DNA of 64,000 bases from assembly GCA_016718805.1 (NCBI GenBank), contig JADKCP010000005.1, positions 106,308 to 170,307 of the forward strand. The letters run 5' to 3'. Both the position numbers and the translations under genes were made by a program. Each line of letters begins with the position of its first letter. Positions within the stretch are counted from its first letter, which is position 1. Below the pieces are notes generated by a model that was not told the origin of the DNA, ran no database searches, and saw nothing but the letters and a program-made list of their open reading frames with translations. This document shows, piece by piece, positions 37,222 to 46,496 of this stretch. This DNA comes from Bacteroidota bacterium. GTDB lineage: Bacteria > Bacteroidota > Bacteroidia > UBA4408.

Positions 37222-39885
37222 ATGAAAAGAATCGTCTTTACTATTTTCTGCATCTTTTACTTTTCAATCAGCTCCTTAGCCCAAGTTACTGAATTATGGA
37301 ATAAAAAAAGCAATAATTATACTACTGAACTTTTAGTAGACTCGCTTGGAAATAGTTATTTGTTTACTGTTGGATCAAATACTTCAGCATTCATAATAAA
37401 AGTGGATGCAGGAGGTACAATTATCTGGTCAAGGAATTTGTCCGATTCTCTTTTCCCAATGTACCAAACTACCAAAGCAGTATTCGACCTACATGGGAAT
37501 ATTGTGTTAAGCATCTTCCCTCCTCAAAATAACTATTGTTCACTTGTAAAATACGATACAAATGGTAATTTATTATGGAAAAAATCACCAATTATTAATA
37601 ATCTCTATTCCAAAATTGCTGACTTTTCTGTGGATTCAAAAAATAATATTCAGGTAATCTACATTCTTTCTTCCGGTTTAATTTATTTGCAGAAAATTGA
37701 TTCGAATGGTAGTACAATTTATAACCAGATAGTCAACATGCCAAACCTTAATCCTAATTGGCAAGTTCAGTTAAAAATTTCAAATCAAGATTTTACCTAT
37801 ATCTATTTTCATAATCCATATATTAATCCTGCTGTATCTTATTTAGTAGGAGTTGATTCAATAGGAGTAGTAAGTTTTCTTAAGCTTATGCCCGGAACTA
37901 GTTTAACCAACATTTTAAAATACCAAATTGAGGTTGATCAATCCAGCAATTGTATTGCAGCTTCCGTTTATTATGATAGTTTAAATATGAATTTATTTAA
38001 ATATGATATGAATGGAAATGTGATGTGGAGCAGTATGATTGGTATGGGCTCTTTATCAACTATTACATCAGCTGCAAATAATGATATTTACCTTAGTGGT
38101 TATAAGACCTTTGATAGCTTGCGTGTAAAAAAACTAACTCACACCGGAATCTTACTTTGGGAGTACAGCTACAAAAATATGCATGCTTTATGGACTTGGC
38201 CAGGAAATTTGATAGTGGCTAATGACGGTAGTATTTTTATTGGCGGTATGGCAATAGATACACTTACCGGAAATAGTACTACTTCACTACTTACCCTATT
38301 GCAACTACAAAACAATGGAATTCTAATGAATGAACACGTAATATCAGTTCCAAAATTTGAATATTCTCCGTTTATGAAAATGGATATTGATGCTAAGAAT
38401 AATGCCTATATCTTGGGCTATTGGAATAACTCCATTAGCTCTAACCCTTCCTACGCAACAACCAAATCAATACTTTATAAGTTATGCGTAGGAAGGTGCT
38501 TACCAAACATTAGCGGAAGCCTTTATTTAGATACGGATAGCAATTGCCTTTTTACTACTAGTGATACAGGACTTCACAATCAACTAGTTAAGATAGAACC
38601 CAATGATATTTATGCTACTACCGATTCATTAGGTATGTATAAGTTTCTTTTAGATACAGGAAACTACACCGTAAAGCCGGTATTTCAAAATAAATATATG
38701 ATTCACAGTTGTGCAAAAGATTCGCAGTTACTTGCTATTAATGCTACAACTCCTTTAGCCTTCGCCGATTTTGGCGCTTATTATTATCCGAATATTCTTA
38801 ATTTGCAAGTAAGTTATGCTGCAGCCCAACCACGACCCGGTTTTAATCAACATCATACAATAAGCTATGCCAATGCAGGAACAATGCCGGTGAATAATGC
38901 GCTTGTACAATTTGAGTTAGACCTTTCTGTATTTAGCTATGTAAGCATGAATCCACCAGCCGACTCAATTAGTGGAAATAAAGTTTTTTGGAAACTAGCA
39001 CCTTTAAATGTATTTCAACATGGCTCCATTCATTTTACTACAAAGGTAGATTCTACGATCCAAATTAATACTCCTTATGTGAACATAGCCAGCATATTTC
39101 CTTACCTGCCCGATACGGTTAAATACGATAACTTCGATACTTTAAGAGGGCGGGTTTTAGGCGCTTATGATCCAAACCAAAAACTAGTTAGCACTACACA
39201 ACACAGTTCAATTAATCCATTATCGCCCGAAGAAAATGAGTTGGCCTATCAAATAGATTTTCAAAATACCGGCAACGATACTGCCTATACCGTTGTGCTA
39301 ATTGATAGCCTTAGCGATTTGCTGGATGTATCTACCCTGCGCATTGGTGCCGGCAGCCATAACTTTAGCTGGGATATTTCGGGAAAGGCTTTGTTGAAAT
39401 TTACTTTTAACAATATACTCCTACCCGACTCGCACAGCAACGAAAGCAAGAGCCATGGTTTTGTAAAATTTTACATACGCCCTAAATCGAATCTTCCTGC
39501 ATCGGCTATTATTGCAAATACCGCCACTATCAATTTTGATTTTAACAGCGGAGTAAGAACCAATACTGCTTACTATCCCAGTTCACCCATTGGTATAAAT
39601 GAAACAAAATTTTGGAGCAACACCGGCACCATCAAGCTCTTCCCTAATCCAACAACAGGCGAATTCAGCCTCAGTTATTATTTAACAAAAAACACAAATG
39701 TAAAGTTGTACCTCAGTAACCTACTGGGCGAAAAAATAAATTTATACTCCAACAACGACGAAAAAGCAGGCGAGCATTTACTAAAGTTTAACCTTAACAA
39801 CCTAAACCTAAAAGCAGGGCTTTACTTTGTGCACTTAGAAGAAAATGGTAATTGCAGTGTTGGGAAGTTGGTTTTGGGGAGGTGA
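37222..39885 (+). CDS. T9SS-sorted surface protein, paralogue 2
   Basis: 887 residues with the same layout as the protein at 32676: signal peptide, propeller-like repeats, CNA-B-like domain (ISGSLYLDTDSNCLF), DUF7619-type domain and T9SS sorting domain. The N-terminal propeller half differs at many positions, including loops, while the C-terminal export and stalk half is almost unchanged. The pattern suggests an exposed variable domain on a conserved anchor. Confidence 0.85.
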   Translation: MKRIVFTIFCIFYFSISSLAQVTELWNKKSNNYTTELLVDSLGNSYLFTVGSNTSAFIIKVDAGGTIIWSRNLSDSLFPMYQTTKAVFDLHGNIVLSIFPPQNNYCSLVKYDTNGNLLWKKSPIINNLYSKIADFSVDSKNNIQVIYILSSGLIYLQKIDSNGSTIYNQIVNMPNLNPNWQVQLKISNQDFTYIYFHNPYINPAVSYLVGVDSIGVVSFLKLMPGTSLTNILKYQIEVDQSSNCIAASVYYDSLNMNLFKYDMNGNVMWSSMIGMGSLSTITSAANNDIYLSGYKTFDSLRVKKLTHTGILLWEYSYKNMHALWTWPGNLIVANDGSIFIGGMAIDTLTGNSTTSLLTLLQLQNNGILMNEHVISVPKFEYSPFMKMDIDAKNNAYILGYWNNSISSNPSYATTKSILYKLCVGRCLPNISGSLYLDTDSNCLFTTSDTGLHNQLVKIEPNDIYATTDSLGMYKFLLDTGNYTVKPVFQNKYMIHSCAKDSQLLAINATTPLAFADFGAYYYPNILNLQVSYAAAQPRPGFNQHHTISYANAGTMPVNNALVQFELDLSVFSYVSMNPPADSISGNKVFWKLAPLNVFQHGSIHFTTKVDSTIQINTPYVNIASIFPYLPDTVKYDNFDTLRGRVLGAYDPNQKLVSTTQHSSINPLSPEENELAYQIDFQNTGNDTAYTVVLIDSLSDLLDVSTLRIGAGSHNFSWDISGKALLKFTFNNILLPDSHSNESKSHGFVKFYIRPKSNLPASAIIANTATINFDFNSGVRTNTAYYPSSPIGINETKFWSNTGTIKLFPNPTTGEFSLSYYLTKNTNVKLYLSNLLGEKINLYSNNDEKAGEHLLKFNLNNLNLKAGLYFVHLEENGNCSVGKLVLGR
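38483..39885 (+). repeat. Long direct repeat, copy 2 (pairs with 33934-35336)
   Basis: The 3' partner of the repeat described at 33934. The two copies are in direct orientation and 4.5 kb apart, so recombination between them could delete or amplify the toxin-antitoxin module and most of one paralogue. Confidence 0.85.
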
Positions 39886-40007
39886 GGTTGGTTTTAATTT
39901 GAAGAATTGGAGTTGTTTATGATTGGGAATTTTAATGTTTTGCTAGCCTTGCAGTGTGCTGAATAAGAAAGTACATCGCTTACTGCAATCACAATTATAA
40001 ATTAAAT

Positions 40008-40107
40008 GAACTATGGGTTTTGGCAAGCTCCATCAAAAAGTATACATCTGTAAAAAATGTGCTTGCTACTTGCACCAACCCCAGCATTTTGCAAGAAGCT
40101 GTTATTA
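40008..40107. other. Candidate attC site at 3' end of OLD gene (weak)
   Basis: AAC at 40009-40011, then 9 nt, then TGGCAA. The right side has TTGCAA, a short spacer and GTTATTA at 40101-40107, 9 bp from the OLD stop codon. Layout and position match the clearer sites further right, but pairing is poor. If real, it closes the OLD cassette on its left. Confidence 0.35.
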
Positions 40108-40115
40108 GAAGTTTT

Positions 40116-41903
40116 TTATTTACTCTTCTCATTGTTAAGTTTAAAAGACAGTTCAATGAAAGCAAAAAACTCTTCAAACTTTTTAACAGCCGTTTTGCTC
40201 AACTTTTCTTTTGTTATCTGTCCGTCTAATACCTTTTCATAAAACAACCTTGCATATAATTCCTTGCCACCAAATTCGCTAACAGTTTCGCTATTCTTAT
40301 GTTCTGCCAACAAAGTAAATTCTTGATTAACAAGTTTCATATCTCCAACAACAAATACATCTTCTATTCCATCACATTCTTTTATTCTAAATACTTTTTT
40401 AATTATTTCTTCTTCATTATCATCAAAAAAGCTTTTTTTTATTTTATTAAAATCTTTTGTCGCGCCCTTGTCGTCAAAGAAAATAACCCAGTTTAAACCC
40501 CAACCTATACACAATTCCATTAACAAATGTACGTTTGACGAACCCATAGAAGGTAATATCCCTAGTTCGTAATCTTTATTAAGAATCTTTTTCATTGCAT
40601 TGAAGTAATGAAAATCTGATATACCTTCTAATATAATATTGTTTTTAGAACCGACCGAAAAAGGTGTTGCGGTTTCCAAACCTATAGCATCAACAATTGG
40701 TTTCAATGCGTCCTTTTGATTTGTTATTTTGTCAGTTGTTATTTTTTCAATTGTTGTCCCAATTTTTTTAGTATTTAAAATAAGTTTAATACGATGTATT
40801 TTGGAAGTATTAATTAAATATGGAGAATGAGTTGAATAAATAATTTGGTTGCCTGCGGAAAGTTCTTCAAAAACAGCAATCATATCTGCTTGTGCTTTTG
40901 AATGTAGATAAAGACCGGGTTCATCAAACAAAATTATTAATTGATTACTTCTTTCACTTTCAGCTTTAAGTTGAAGGAAGAATGATAAGAACCATTTGAA
41001 ACCCTGAGAACGTTTACCAGGTGTTAAGAATTCACCCTTTTTTGTTACAATAAAGAATTTTAGATATGATGCGCTTTCTGCCTTTCCTTGATAATACTTA
41101 ACATGTATTTTTGCTCCATCTCCCTCTGAAATTCTTTGTTTCCATTTTTCATTAAATACTGCTGTAATTGTTTCGTGATAGGAACTTTGAGTTCTTTCTC
41201 TCCGTCCATCTGTTAAACCATCAAGAGACGAAAAATCAGCAGCAAGTATTGTTTCGATATTCTTTACAGCTTGGTATCCCTTTGTATCTGTCTTTTTTTC
41301 TTTAAGTTCACTTATTAGTATTTGGTCGGGTAATAAATCACAAAAATCATCAAAGAATATTATTGTTGGAATAGATAAAATTAGGTCAGATAATAAATCT
41401 TCAACAATCTGTGGATCATGTCTATCCAACACTTGCTCATTTTTTTCTTCGCCTGTTAGTACTTTACTATTCCTCTCGTCAATTCGTTCATTCTCTTTAC
41501 TAATTGCTGCATACATTTTTTCTTTTGCATCTAAAATAATTTTAGTCGTGCATTCAAGTTCCCTATTAAAATCTTTTTGAATGCTTATTTCTTTTATTTC
41601 AGTTACTATTTTTTTTAATGATGAAGGATATGTACTATCATCTTTCCCAAAAATTTTATCTATGTTTAAAGTGTCTACTGAAACAGAATAAGTACAAAGT
41701 ATTGAAGGAAATGTATCGTCTTCCCTAATTGCTTCTATTGAAATAGTTTCGTTCTCAAAGTCCCTTAGAGCTTGCAAAATAGAACTTTTTCCAGATTCAT
41801 TTTGGCCTGCTATAACAGTTATATTGTCGTGTTCTGATAGTCGACACTCCTTACTGTCAATAATTGACTTGTAATTGGTAATTCTAAATGATTTTAATTT
41901 CAT
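40116..41903 (-). CDS. OLD-family ATPase with TOPRIM nuclease domain
   Basis: 595 residues. An ABC-type ATPase core has Walker A VIAGQNESGKSSILQAL (residues about 30-46), Walker B QLIILFDEPGLYLH and the H-loop IIYSTHSPYLI. The C-terminal TOPRIM motifs are IILEGISDFHYF and WVIFFDDKGATKDF. OLD-family proteins are ATP-dependent nucleases, and several act against phage. No UvrD-like partner (as in Gabija) or reverse transcriptase is adjacent, so this is a stand-alone (class 1-like) OLD. It lies in an attC-bounded unit next to the SIR2-HerA cassette. Confidence 0.87.
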   Translation of the reverse strand: MKLKSFRITNYKSIIDSKECRLSEHDNITVIAGQNESGKSSILQALRDFENETISIEAIREDDTFPSILCTYSVSVDTLNIDKIFGKDDSTYPSSLKKIVTEIKEISIQKDFNRELECTTKIILDAKEKMYAAISKENERIDERNSKVLTGEEKNEQVLDRHDPQIVEDLLSDLILSIPTIIFFDDFCDLLPDQILISELKEKKTDTKGYQAVKNIETILAADFSSLDGLTDGRRERTQSSYHETITAVFNEKWKQRISEGDGAKIHVKYYQGKAESASYLKFFIVTKKGEFLTPGKRSQGFKWFLSFFLQLKAESERSNQLIILFDEPGLYLHSKAQADMIAVFEELSAGNQIIYSTHSPYLINTSKIHRIKLILNTKKIGTTIEKITTDKITNQKDALKPIVDAIGLETATPFSVGSKNNIILEGISDFHYFNAMKKILNKDYELGILPSMGSSNVHLLMELCIGWGLNWVIFFDDKGATKDFNKIKKSFFDDNEEEIIKKVFRIKECDGIEDVFVVGDMKLVNQEFTLLAEHKNSETVSEFGGKELYARLFYEKVLDGQITKEKLSKTAVKKFEEFFAFIELSFKLNNEKSK

Positions 41904-41983
41904 TAGTATAACGATTTATTGTTTGATTAAATATTATTCATTGCGCTGAGCTATTGATATCGCAGAATTTTATAAATAATTGC

Positions 41984-42120
41984 CTATAACCTTTAGACTT
42001 TCAGATTTGCGATGGGCGGGATTTTTACCACTAAACTTTATGCGGAGCACAAAACTTTCGGCTACTACTAAACTGCCTGCGGAGCACGAAACCCCGCCTA
42101 TTGCAAATGTGCTGTTATCG
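41984..42120 (-). other. Integron-type attC site between HerA and OLD genes
   Basis: CTATAAC at 41984-41990 and GTTATCG at 42114-42120 bound an imperfect palindrome. AGATTTGCGATGGGCGGG on the left pairs with CCCGCCTATTGCAAATG on the right. The loop has two copies of GCGGAGCACnAAAC. The bases after GTT (ATCGGTTCGTGC) are complementary to those before the AAC at 45180-45182 (GCATGACCGAT), which marks one cassette holding HerA and SIR2. Confidence 0.75.
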
Positions 42121-42145
42121 GTTCGTGCTTTTTCTGTCGTCAGTC

Positions 42146-43993
42146 TCATTTCCAGTTCTTTATTAGGCTTCGTGTTTTATTGTTTGGTTCATGTTCTTCT
42201 TCAATTTTACCGATGTCAATAACAACTGGGACTTGTGCTGTCAAGCCAGCAAGTATGCAAGTGCCTGTTGGTAGAATAGGTAAATACTCAAAAGATAATT
42301 TGTCTAAGTATGAGATTGTTTTCTCAACGGCTAATATGTCATTGTTGTTTATTAGTCTATGCAAAAAGTAATTATGCAATTGAGAAATGATTGTTGAAGA
42401 AATGTCAGATGGTCTTTGGCTTGCAATGGTTAAAAACACTCCGAACTTTCTTCCCTCTTTTATTATTTCCTCAAAAGTTTCTAAGCGATAATCTTTCCAT
42501 TGTTCGCTTTCTCTGTCAGAATCCCTTGATAAGATATTGTGTGCTTCGTCAACGATTATATTCAAATAGGTTGTCTCGTCATTTTTTTCCTTTTGTTCAT
42601 CATAAAGTTGTTTGCATAAAAGTAATGGTAGTATTTTACGCATGTGAATATTGACATCTTTCAGTGAGACAATTGTAAAGTTTTTCTGATTGTTGATGTT
42701 GTCATTTATCTCAATTACTTTTCTAATGTCTTCAAATCGCTTTTCCATTCTTTTAATTAAGGGAGACAAATGTTCTCGGTTTGCATGCCCTTTAATTATG
42801 TCATCGTAATATTGAAAAACGATTTGCAATTTTAGTTTATCAAGAGAGTTGAATGCAATGTTGGTGATTTCTAGAGTGTCAATGTCAGCAGAAACATATT
42901 GCTTCATGTCGTCTTTGAATTTCCAATTCCCTGGCTCAATGATGTAAACAAACTCGTTACCTTGATTCCAGTATTGCAAATTTTCTCTTAGTGTGTCAAT
43001 AATTTCGGAGAGGTTATTTGCAGGTAAACAATTTTCAATATCCGAAAGGAATTCAATTACAATTTTTGAACCCAACTCTTTATCATTCTTATCAATTGCT
43101 AAAAGCAACTTTGATTTTATTAAACTAATTATTGTGTCGTTGCTGTTTAGTCTTTCGGTTAACCATGAATTAGATATTGCTCGTCTAATAAAAGGAGTTT
43201 GTGTTTTTTCTGTTGCTTCTAAAACAACAGCCCAAAATGATGGCTCATAAAGAGTTTCCGTGCTTACAGGAAATTTATCTCCATTGGCTTTTGTTGATAG
43301 CTTGTAAATCTGTTTGAATTCCTTCTCTACAATTATGTTGTCATTCTCATTTACATACTCACCATTGAAATCTAAGAGGAAAAATTTTGCGTTAGCTTGA
43401 AAGTTCGGTTGGTCTTTATATTTCTTGAATAACTCATGATAGATTTTTGCCAAAGTGTATGATTTGCCACTGCCGGTATTTCCAAAGATTCCAATGTGAC
43501 TTGCAAATAAACTATCAATACCAACTTGTATTTCTTGTCCCTTTTCAAGAGTTAGAGTTCCAATAGTCAATGGCTCATCTTCTTTTCTGATAAAGTCATG
43601 AACACTATTGAACTCTTCTCTGTCCAATAGGTAACACTCATTATCAATCAAAGGCATTTCTTTTATGCCTCGTTCAAATTCTTTTTTATTAAAGAACCCA
43701 AGTAAGCTGATGTTAAGAGTCCTGCTAATTTTTTCTTTGTCGCTTGAATATTCCTTGTTGGAATAAACTTTATCTTCAATCGTGTATTCTCCTTCTACTT
43801 TACCAATAATTTTTGTAAACCCTTTTATGATTTTAATGTAGCTACCAACAGAGACATTTTTGACAAGGTCTCCCTTGTAAAGCAAATGTGAACTGTTTTT
43901 CGCTTTGTCAACAGAAACACGAATAGCCCTGCCATCAACAGAGGTAACACTTCCGATGCGAAAGATTGAATCTTTTATAATTTCTTCTTCCAT
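42146..43993 (-). CDS. HerA-like ATPase of a SIR2-HerA defence pair
   Basis: 615 residues. The N-terminal HerA barrel (RIGSVTSVDGRAIRVSVDK) precedes a RecA/FtsK-like ATPase with Walker A GIFGNTGSGKSYTLAK (about 168-183) and Walker B YLNIIVDEAHNIL. The downstream block GRKFGVFLTIASQRPSDIS is typical of HerA/DUF87 helicases. HerA proteins form hexamers. With SIR2 they make a large complex that depletes NAD+ and acts on DNA during phage attack. The gene follows SIR2 by 6 bp, and both sit in one attC-bounded cassette. Confidence 0.9.
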   Translation of the reverse strand: MEEEIIKDSIFRIGSVTSVDGRAIRVSVDKAKNSSHLLYKGDLVKNVSVGSYIKIIKGFTKIIGKVEGEYTIEDKVYSNKEYSSDKEKISRTLNISLLGFFNKKEFERGIKEMPLIDNECYLLDREEFNSVHDFIRKEDEPLTIGTLTLEKGQEIQVGIDSLFASHIGIFGNTGSGKSYTLAKIYHELFKKYKDQPNFQANAKFFLLDFNGEYVNENDNIIVEKEFKQIYKLSTKANGDKFPVSTETLYEPSFWAVVLEATEKTQTPFIRRAISNSWLTERLNSNDTIISLIKSKLLLAIDKNDKELGSKIVIEFLSDIENCLPANNLSEIIDTLRENLQYWNQGNEFVYIIEPGNWKFKDDMKQYVSADIDTLEITNIAFNSLDKLKLQIVFQYYDDIIKGHANREHLSPLIKRMEKRFEDIRKVIEINDNINNQKNFTIVSLKDVNIHMRKILPLLLCKQLYDEQKEKNDETTYLNIIVDEAHNILSRDSDRESEQWKDYRLETFEEIIKEGRKFGVFLTIASQRPSDISSTIISQLHNYFLHRLINNNDILAVEKTISYLDKLSFEYLPILPTGTCILAGLTAQVPVVIDIGKIEEEHEPNNKTRSLIKNWK

Positions 43994-43999
43994 TTCAGG

Positions 44000-45115
44000 T
44001 TAGTCAATTTTGTCCAATACGGCTTTGAAAATATTTGCGTTGATTGTTTTGAAATCATAGTTTTCTGGTGCAACTGGCTCTATAAAATCAATATTGTTGT
44101 AGCGAATTGTTGTATTGCCCTTCTTGACATTTTCTTCAATTGTTGTTTTTGCTGCACTGTCGTATGCAAAAACTTTGATTGCTAAAGTTGGATTCGAATT
44201 AGCAGCCCTCAGCACAATTTCTCTTATGTGTTCATCTGCTAATGAAAATCCCAAAATAAACAGGATGGTATTTTCTTTTTCCAATTCGTTGGACAAAACC
44301 CGAAGCAACTCGTAATAGTGTAGATTTAAAATTGTGTCTTGAAATTTTTCTTTGGTAGGATTTACTACTGCAAGTTTATCATAAGCTACAAGGAAGTCAT
44401 TAAATGTCGTGTCGTGTGTCTTGCTTGCAACTTCAGTTATAAAGTGGCTAAGTTTATCTGTCGTGGCGAAGTCAATGACTTTAGTTTTTACAGCGTTCCA
44501 TTTGGATTTTATTTCTTCTATTTCTTTTAACTCGGAATAAACTATTTTTTCCTTTTCAGATTTCCATGTCAATGAGCCGTGAACTTTAAGCAAATTGAAA
44601 ACAGGAATTTCAGAAGTGTTGTCGTAGTGCAAACTTTTTTTGAAAAGAGATTTTTTGAAGTTGGTTAAACTGAAAACCGGATTGAACCTTCCATAAAATC
44701 CATCATTGTATTCAAGTTGTGTAACCTCTAATGCTTTTTCAAAGAACACATCAATGTTTGTCGTGAAGAGATTCACTTGCTTATTAAGTATTGAACTTTT
44801 CCGCTTTAAGACAATGGTGTTTAAGAGAACTAAAAATTCCTTGTAGTTATCCATTACCAATGTTTTGTTGGCTTCTACTTTCGTGTCGTCAACTATGATT
44901 GGGTTTTTAGAAATTACAGTGTCGTAATATTTTCCAAGAATTGAAACTCTGATTATTTCCTTTTCCTCAAAAGTCAGTGTTGTGTTTTCATTCAATTCTG
45001 TCAAGAGCAATTCAATGTTTCCTAAAGTTGAAAAATATGGAACAGACAAACCCGAACCAATTAAGAAATTTAGGTTGCAGTCTTGAATCGTATTTTTTAG
45101 TTTGTCTATGTCCAT
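44000..45115 (-). CDS. SIR2-family NAD+-consuming effector of a SIR2-HerA defence pair
   Basis: 371 residues. The NAD-binding motif LNFLIGSGLSVPYF is near residue 16, the Asn/Asp motif is LFTTNIDVFFEKAL, and the catalytic His is in LLKVHGSLTW. The C-terminal half is helical with the family block ILFILGFSLADEHIREIVLR. SIR2 effectors of this kind cleave NAD+ to stop phage growth. It is the first gene of the pair. A promoter-bearing repeat unit (45182-45397) ends 67 bp before its start codon. Confidence 0.9.
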   Translation of the reverse strand: MDIDKLKNTIQDCNLNFLIGSGLSVPYFSTLGNIELLLTELNENTTLTFEEKEIIRVSILGKYYDTVISKNPIIVDDTKVEANKTLVMDNYKEFLVLLNTIVLKRKSSILNKQVNLFTTNIDVFFEKALEVTQLEYNDGFYGRFNPVFSLTNFKKSLFKKSLHYDNTSEIPVFNLLKVHGSLTWKSEKEKIVYSELKEIEEIKSKWNAVKTKVIDFATTDKLSHFITEVASKTHDTTFNDFLVAYDKLAVVNPTKEKFQDTILNLHYYELLRVLSNELEKENTILFILGFSLADEHIREIVLRAANSNPTLAIKVFAYDSAAKTTIEENVKKGNTTIRYNNIDFIEPVAPENYDFKTINANIFKAVLDKID

Positions 45116-45181
45116 GTTGCTGTGTTTTGATTTATGCTCTGTCGGTTATGTGTTGCACTGTCGCCATAGCATGACCGATAA

Positions 45182-45397
45182 CTTGCATATACCCGTCAAT
45201 TTCTAAAAATTAAAAACGCATATCTATAAATATATGCATGTTGTACGCAATCATCATAAAAATACTAAATATACATTTAGCACCATCGGCATCATCAAAT
45301 TAAATCCACCCAAACCAATCAAAACAAAAACAAAAAAACAATACGTAGAACTACCTGATTTTAAATTATTTTAAATTGGCATAAAACATAGTATTAA
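45182..45397 (-). mobile_element. Gene-less repeated unit 1, copy A (promoter-like cassette)
   Basis: A unit of about 216 bp running between the AAC sites at 45180-45182 and 45396-45398. Near-identical copies lie at 51140 and 52388. Read on the minus strand it carries TTTG (45296-45299), 22 nt, TATATTTA (45266-45273), one base off the Bacteroidota TAnnTTTG box. It points at SIR2-HerA. It has no ORF, no terminal inverted repeats and no transposase. Confidence 0.6.
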
Positions 45398-45601
45398 CAA
45401 GGTGTGTAGGGAGTATTTTGTAAATGGTGGGGAAATTTGACTTAAAAAAATCTTGGCATTTTTTGAGGATAGTTTGCAAAAAAACTATTTTTTTTAGGAC
45501 AATCTTTTGCATTCATGAATACCCTTTTGTTACTAGTATTCTGATATTAGGTAAAGAACCGGAATTTAGGCGATATGGTTGAGCAACTTTTGCGCTTGCT
45601 T
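45398..45601. repeat. Unit 2, copy A, and remaining intergenic sequence
   Basis: After the AAC at 45396-45398 comes AAGGTGTGTAGGGAGTATTT, the start of a second repeated unit, recognisable to about 45475. Other copies begin at 51358 and 54048. The rest up to the cyclase-like gene shows no gene and no clear attC right half. Confidence 0.5.
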
Positions 45602-46366
45602 TTATTTATGTAAAGGGCTATCGGACGTTTTTTTTAAACGGCTCATAATATCATAAGCTTCTTTTAATTTCTCGTCCATCCATAAATACTTCATTCTTAT
45701 TCCTGTGTCCTGACTTTTCTTTCCTCTTTCTATCAGTTTTTCCATTCCTTCATAGTAACTAGAACTTTTTGAGTTCTGCAAATAATCATCTACAAAATTA
45801 AAATAATCGATATAATATGTGCCATCGAAATCGTCACTTGTAATGTCATAGTCAAGGTCCTTAATCTTTTTTCCTGCTCTATGAATTATACCATTTTTAC
45901 GAACATATAAATTCATTACTTTAGGGTCAATAACAATTCTTGGATAAACTGCAGACTTACTTTCAACGTTATATGCGTTAATTAACGCGGGTCCAATTAC
46001 AATATTTTGATTATGTACTAATTTACCGAAAACAATACTTCCACGGAGTAAAATATTTTTTGAGAGCATATTAATTTGTAATCTTTTAAGAGCTTCAAAC
46101 ATAGCCAAAACACCAACACTTTCACTTTGAGGTTGGCTAAATACAATAAGGTCTGAAAACATTGTTATTGAGCAGTTGTCCTTTAGACCACGTCTAGTTC
46201 TAATTTGATTAAAATACTCTTGAAAATTCGCAACAATATTGTAAATAGCATTGAGATTCTGGGATGAAGTTTCTGGATTGTCTTCTCTTACAGTATTCTT
46301 AATCATTTCTGTGAATCCTAAAATGTCTATATAAGCAACTATTCTATTCTGATATTTTAATGGCAT
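45602..46366 (-). CDS. Nucleotidyl-cyclase-fold (class III) protein, DILGF type
   Basis: 254 residues. The N-terminal motif VAYIDILGFTEM and the later ITMFSDLIVF supply the two metal-binding aspartates (Asp14, Asp72) expected of class III cyclases. RGSIVFGK and GPALINAYNVES follow in the family order. Such proteins include adenylate/guanylate cyclases and the pyrimidine cyclases of Pycsar antiphage systems, but many are uncharacterised. The gene lies 130 bp downstream of a large membrane fusion protein that could be its effector. A signalling role is inference. Confidence 0.6.
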   Translation of the reverse strand: MPLKYQNRIVAYIDILGFTEMIKNTVREDNPETSSQNLNAIYNIVANFQEYFNQIRTRRGLKDNCSITMFSDLIVFSQPQSESVGVLAMFEALKRLQINMLSKNILLRGSIVFGKLVHNQNIVIGPALINAYNVESKSAVYPRIVIDPKVMNLYVRKNGIIHRAGKKIKDLDYDITSDDFDGTYYIDYFNFVDDYLQNSKSSSYYEGMEKLIERGKKSQDTGIRMKYLWMDEKLKEAYDIMSRLKKTSDSPLHK

Positions 46367-46496
46367 AAAGGCACAATTCTATAGGATTTAATTTAATGGA
46401 ATTTGTTAACCTTGTATATAAAGGTTAGGGGCTTTGTTTTTGGGTGAGCTTTTAGCACAATCTTTATACGAAGATCTTCATTATCGACTTGAATTT

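Noticed and set aside
40116..41903. Gabija system (GajA)
   Set aside because: The ATPase-TOPRIM layout fits, but no UvrD-like helicase (GajB) is adjacent in either direction.
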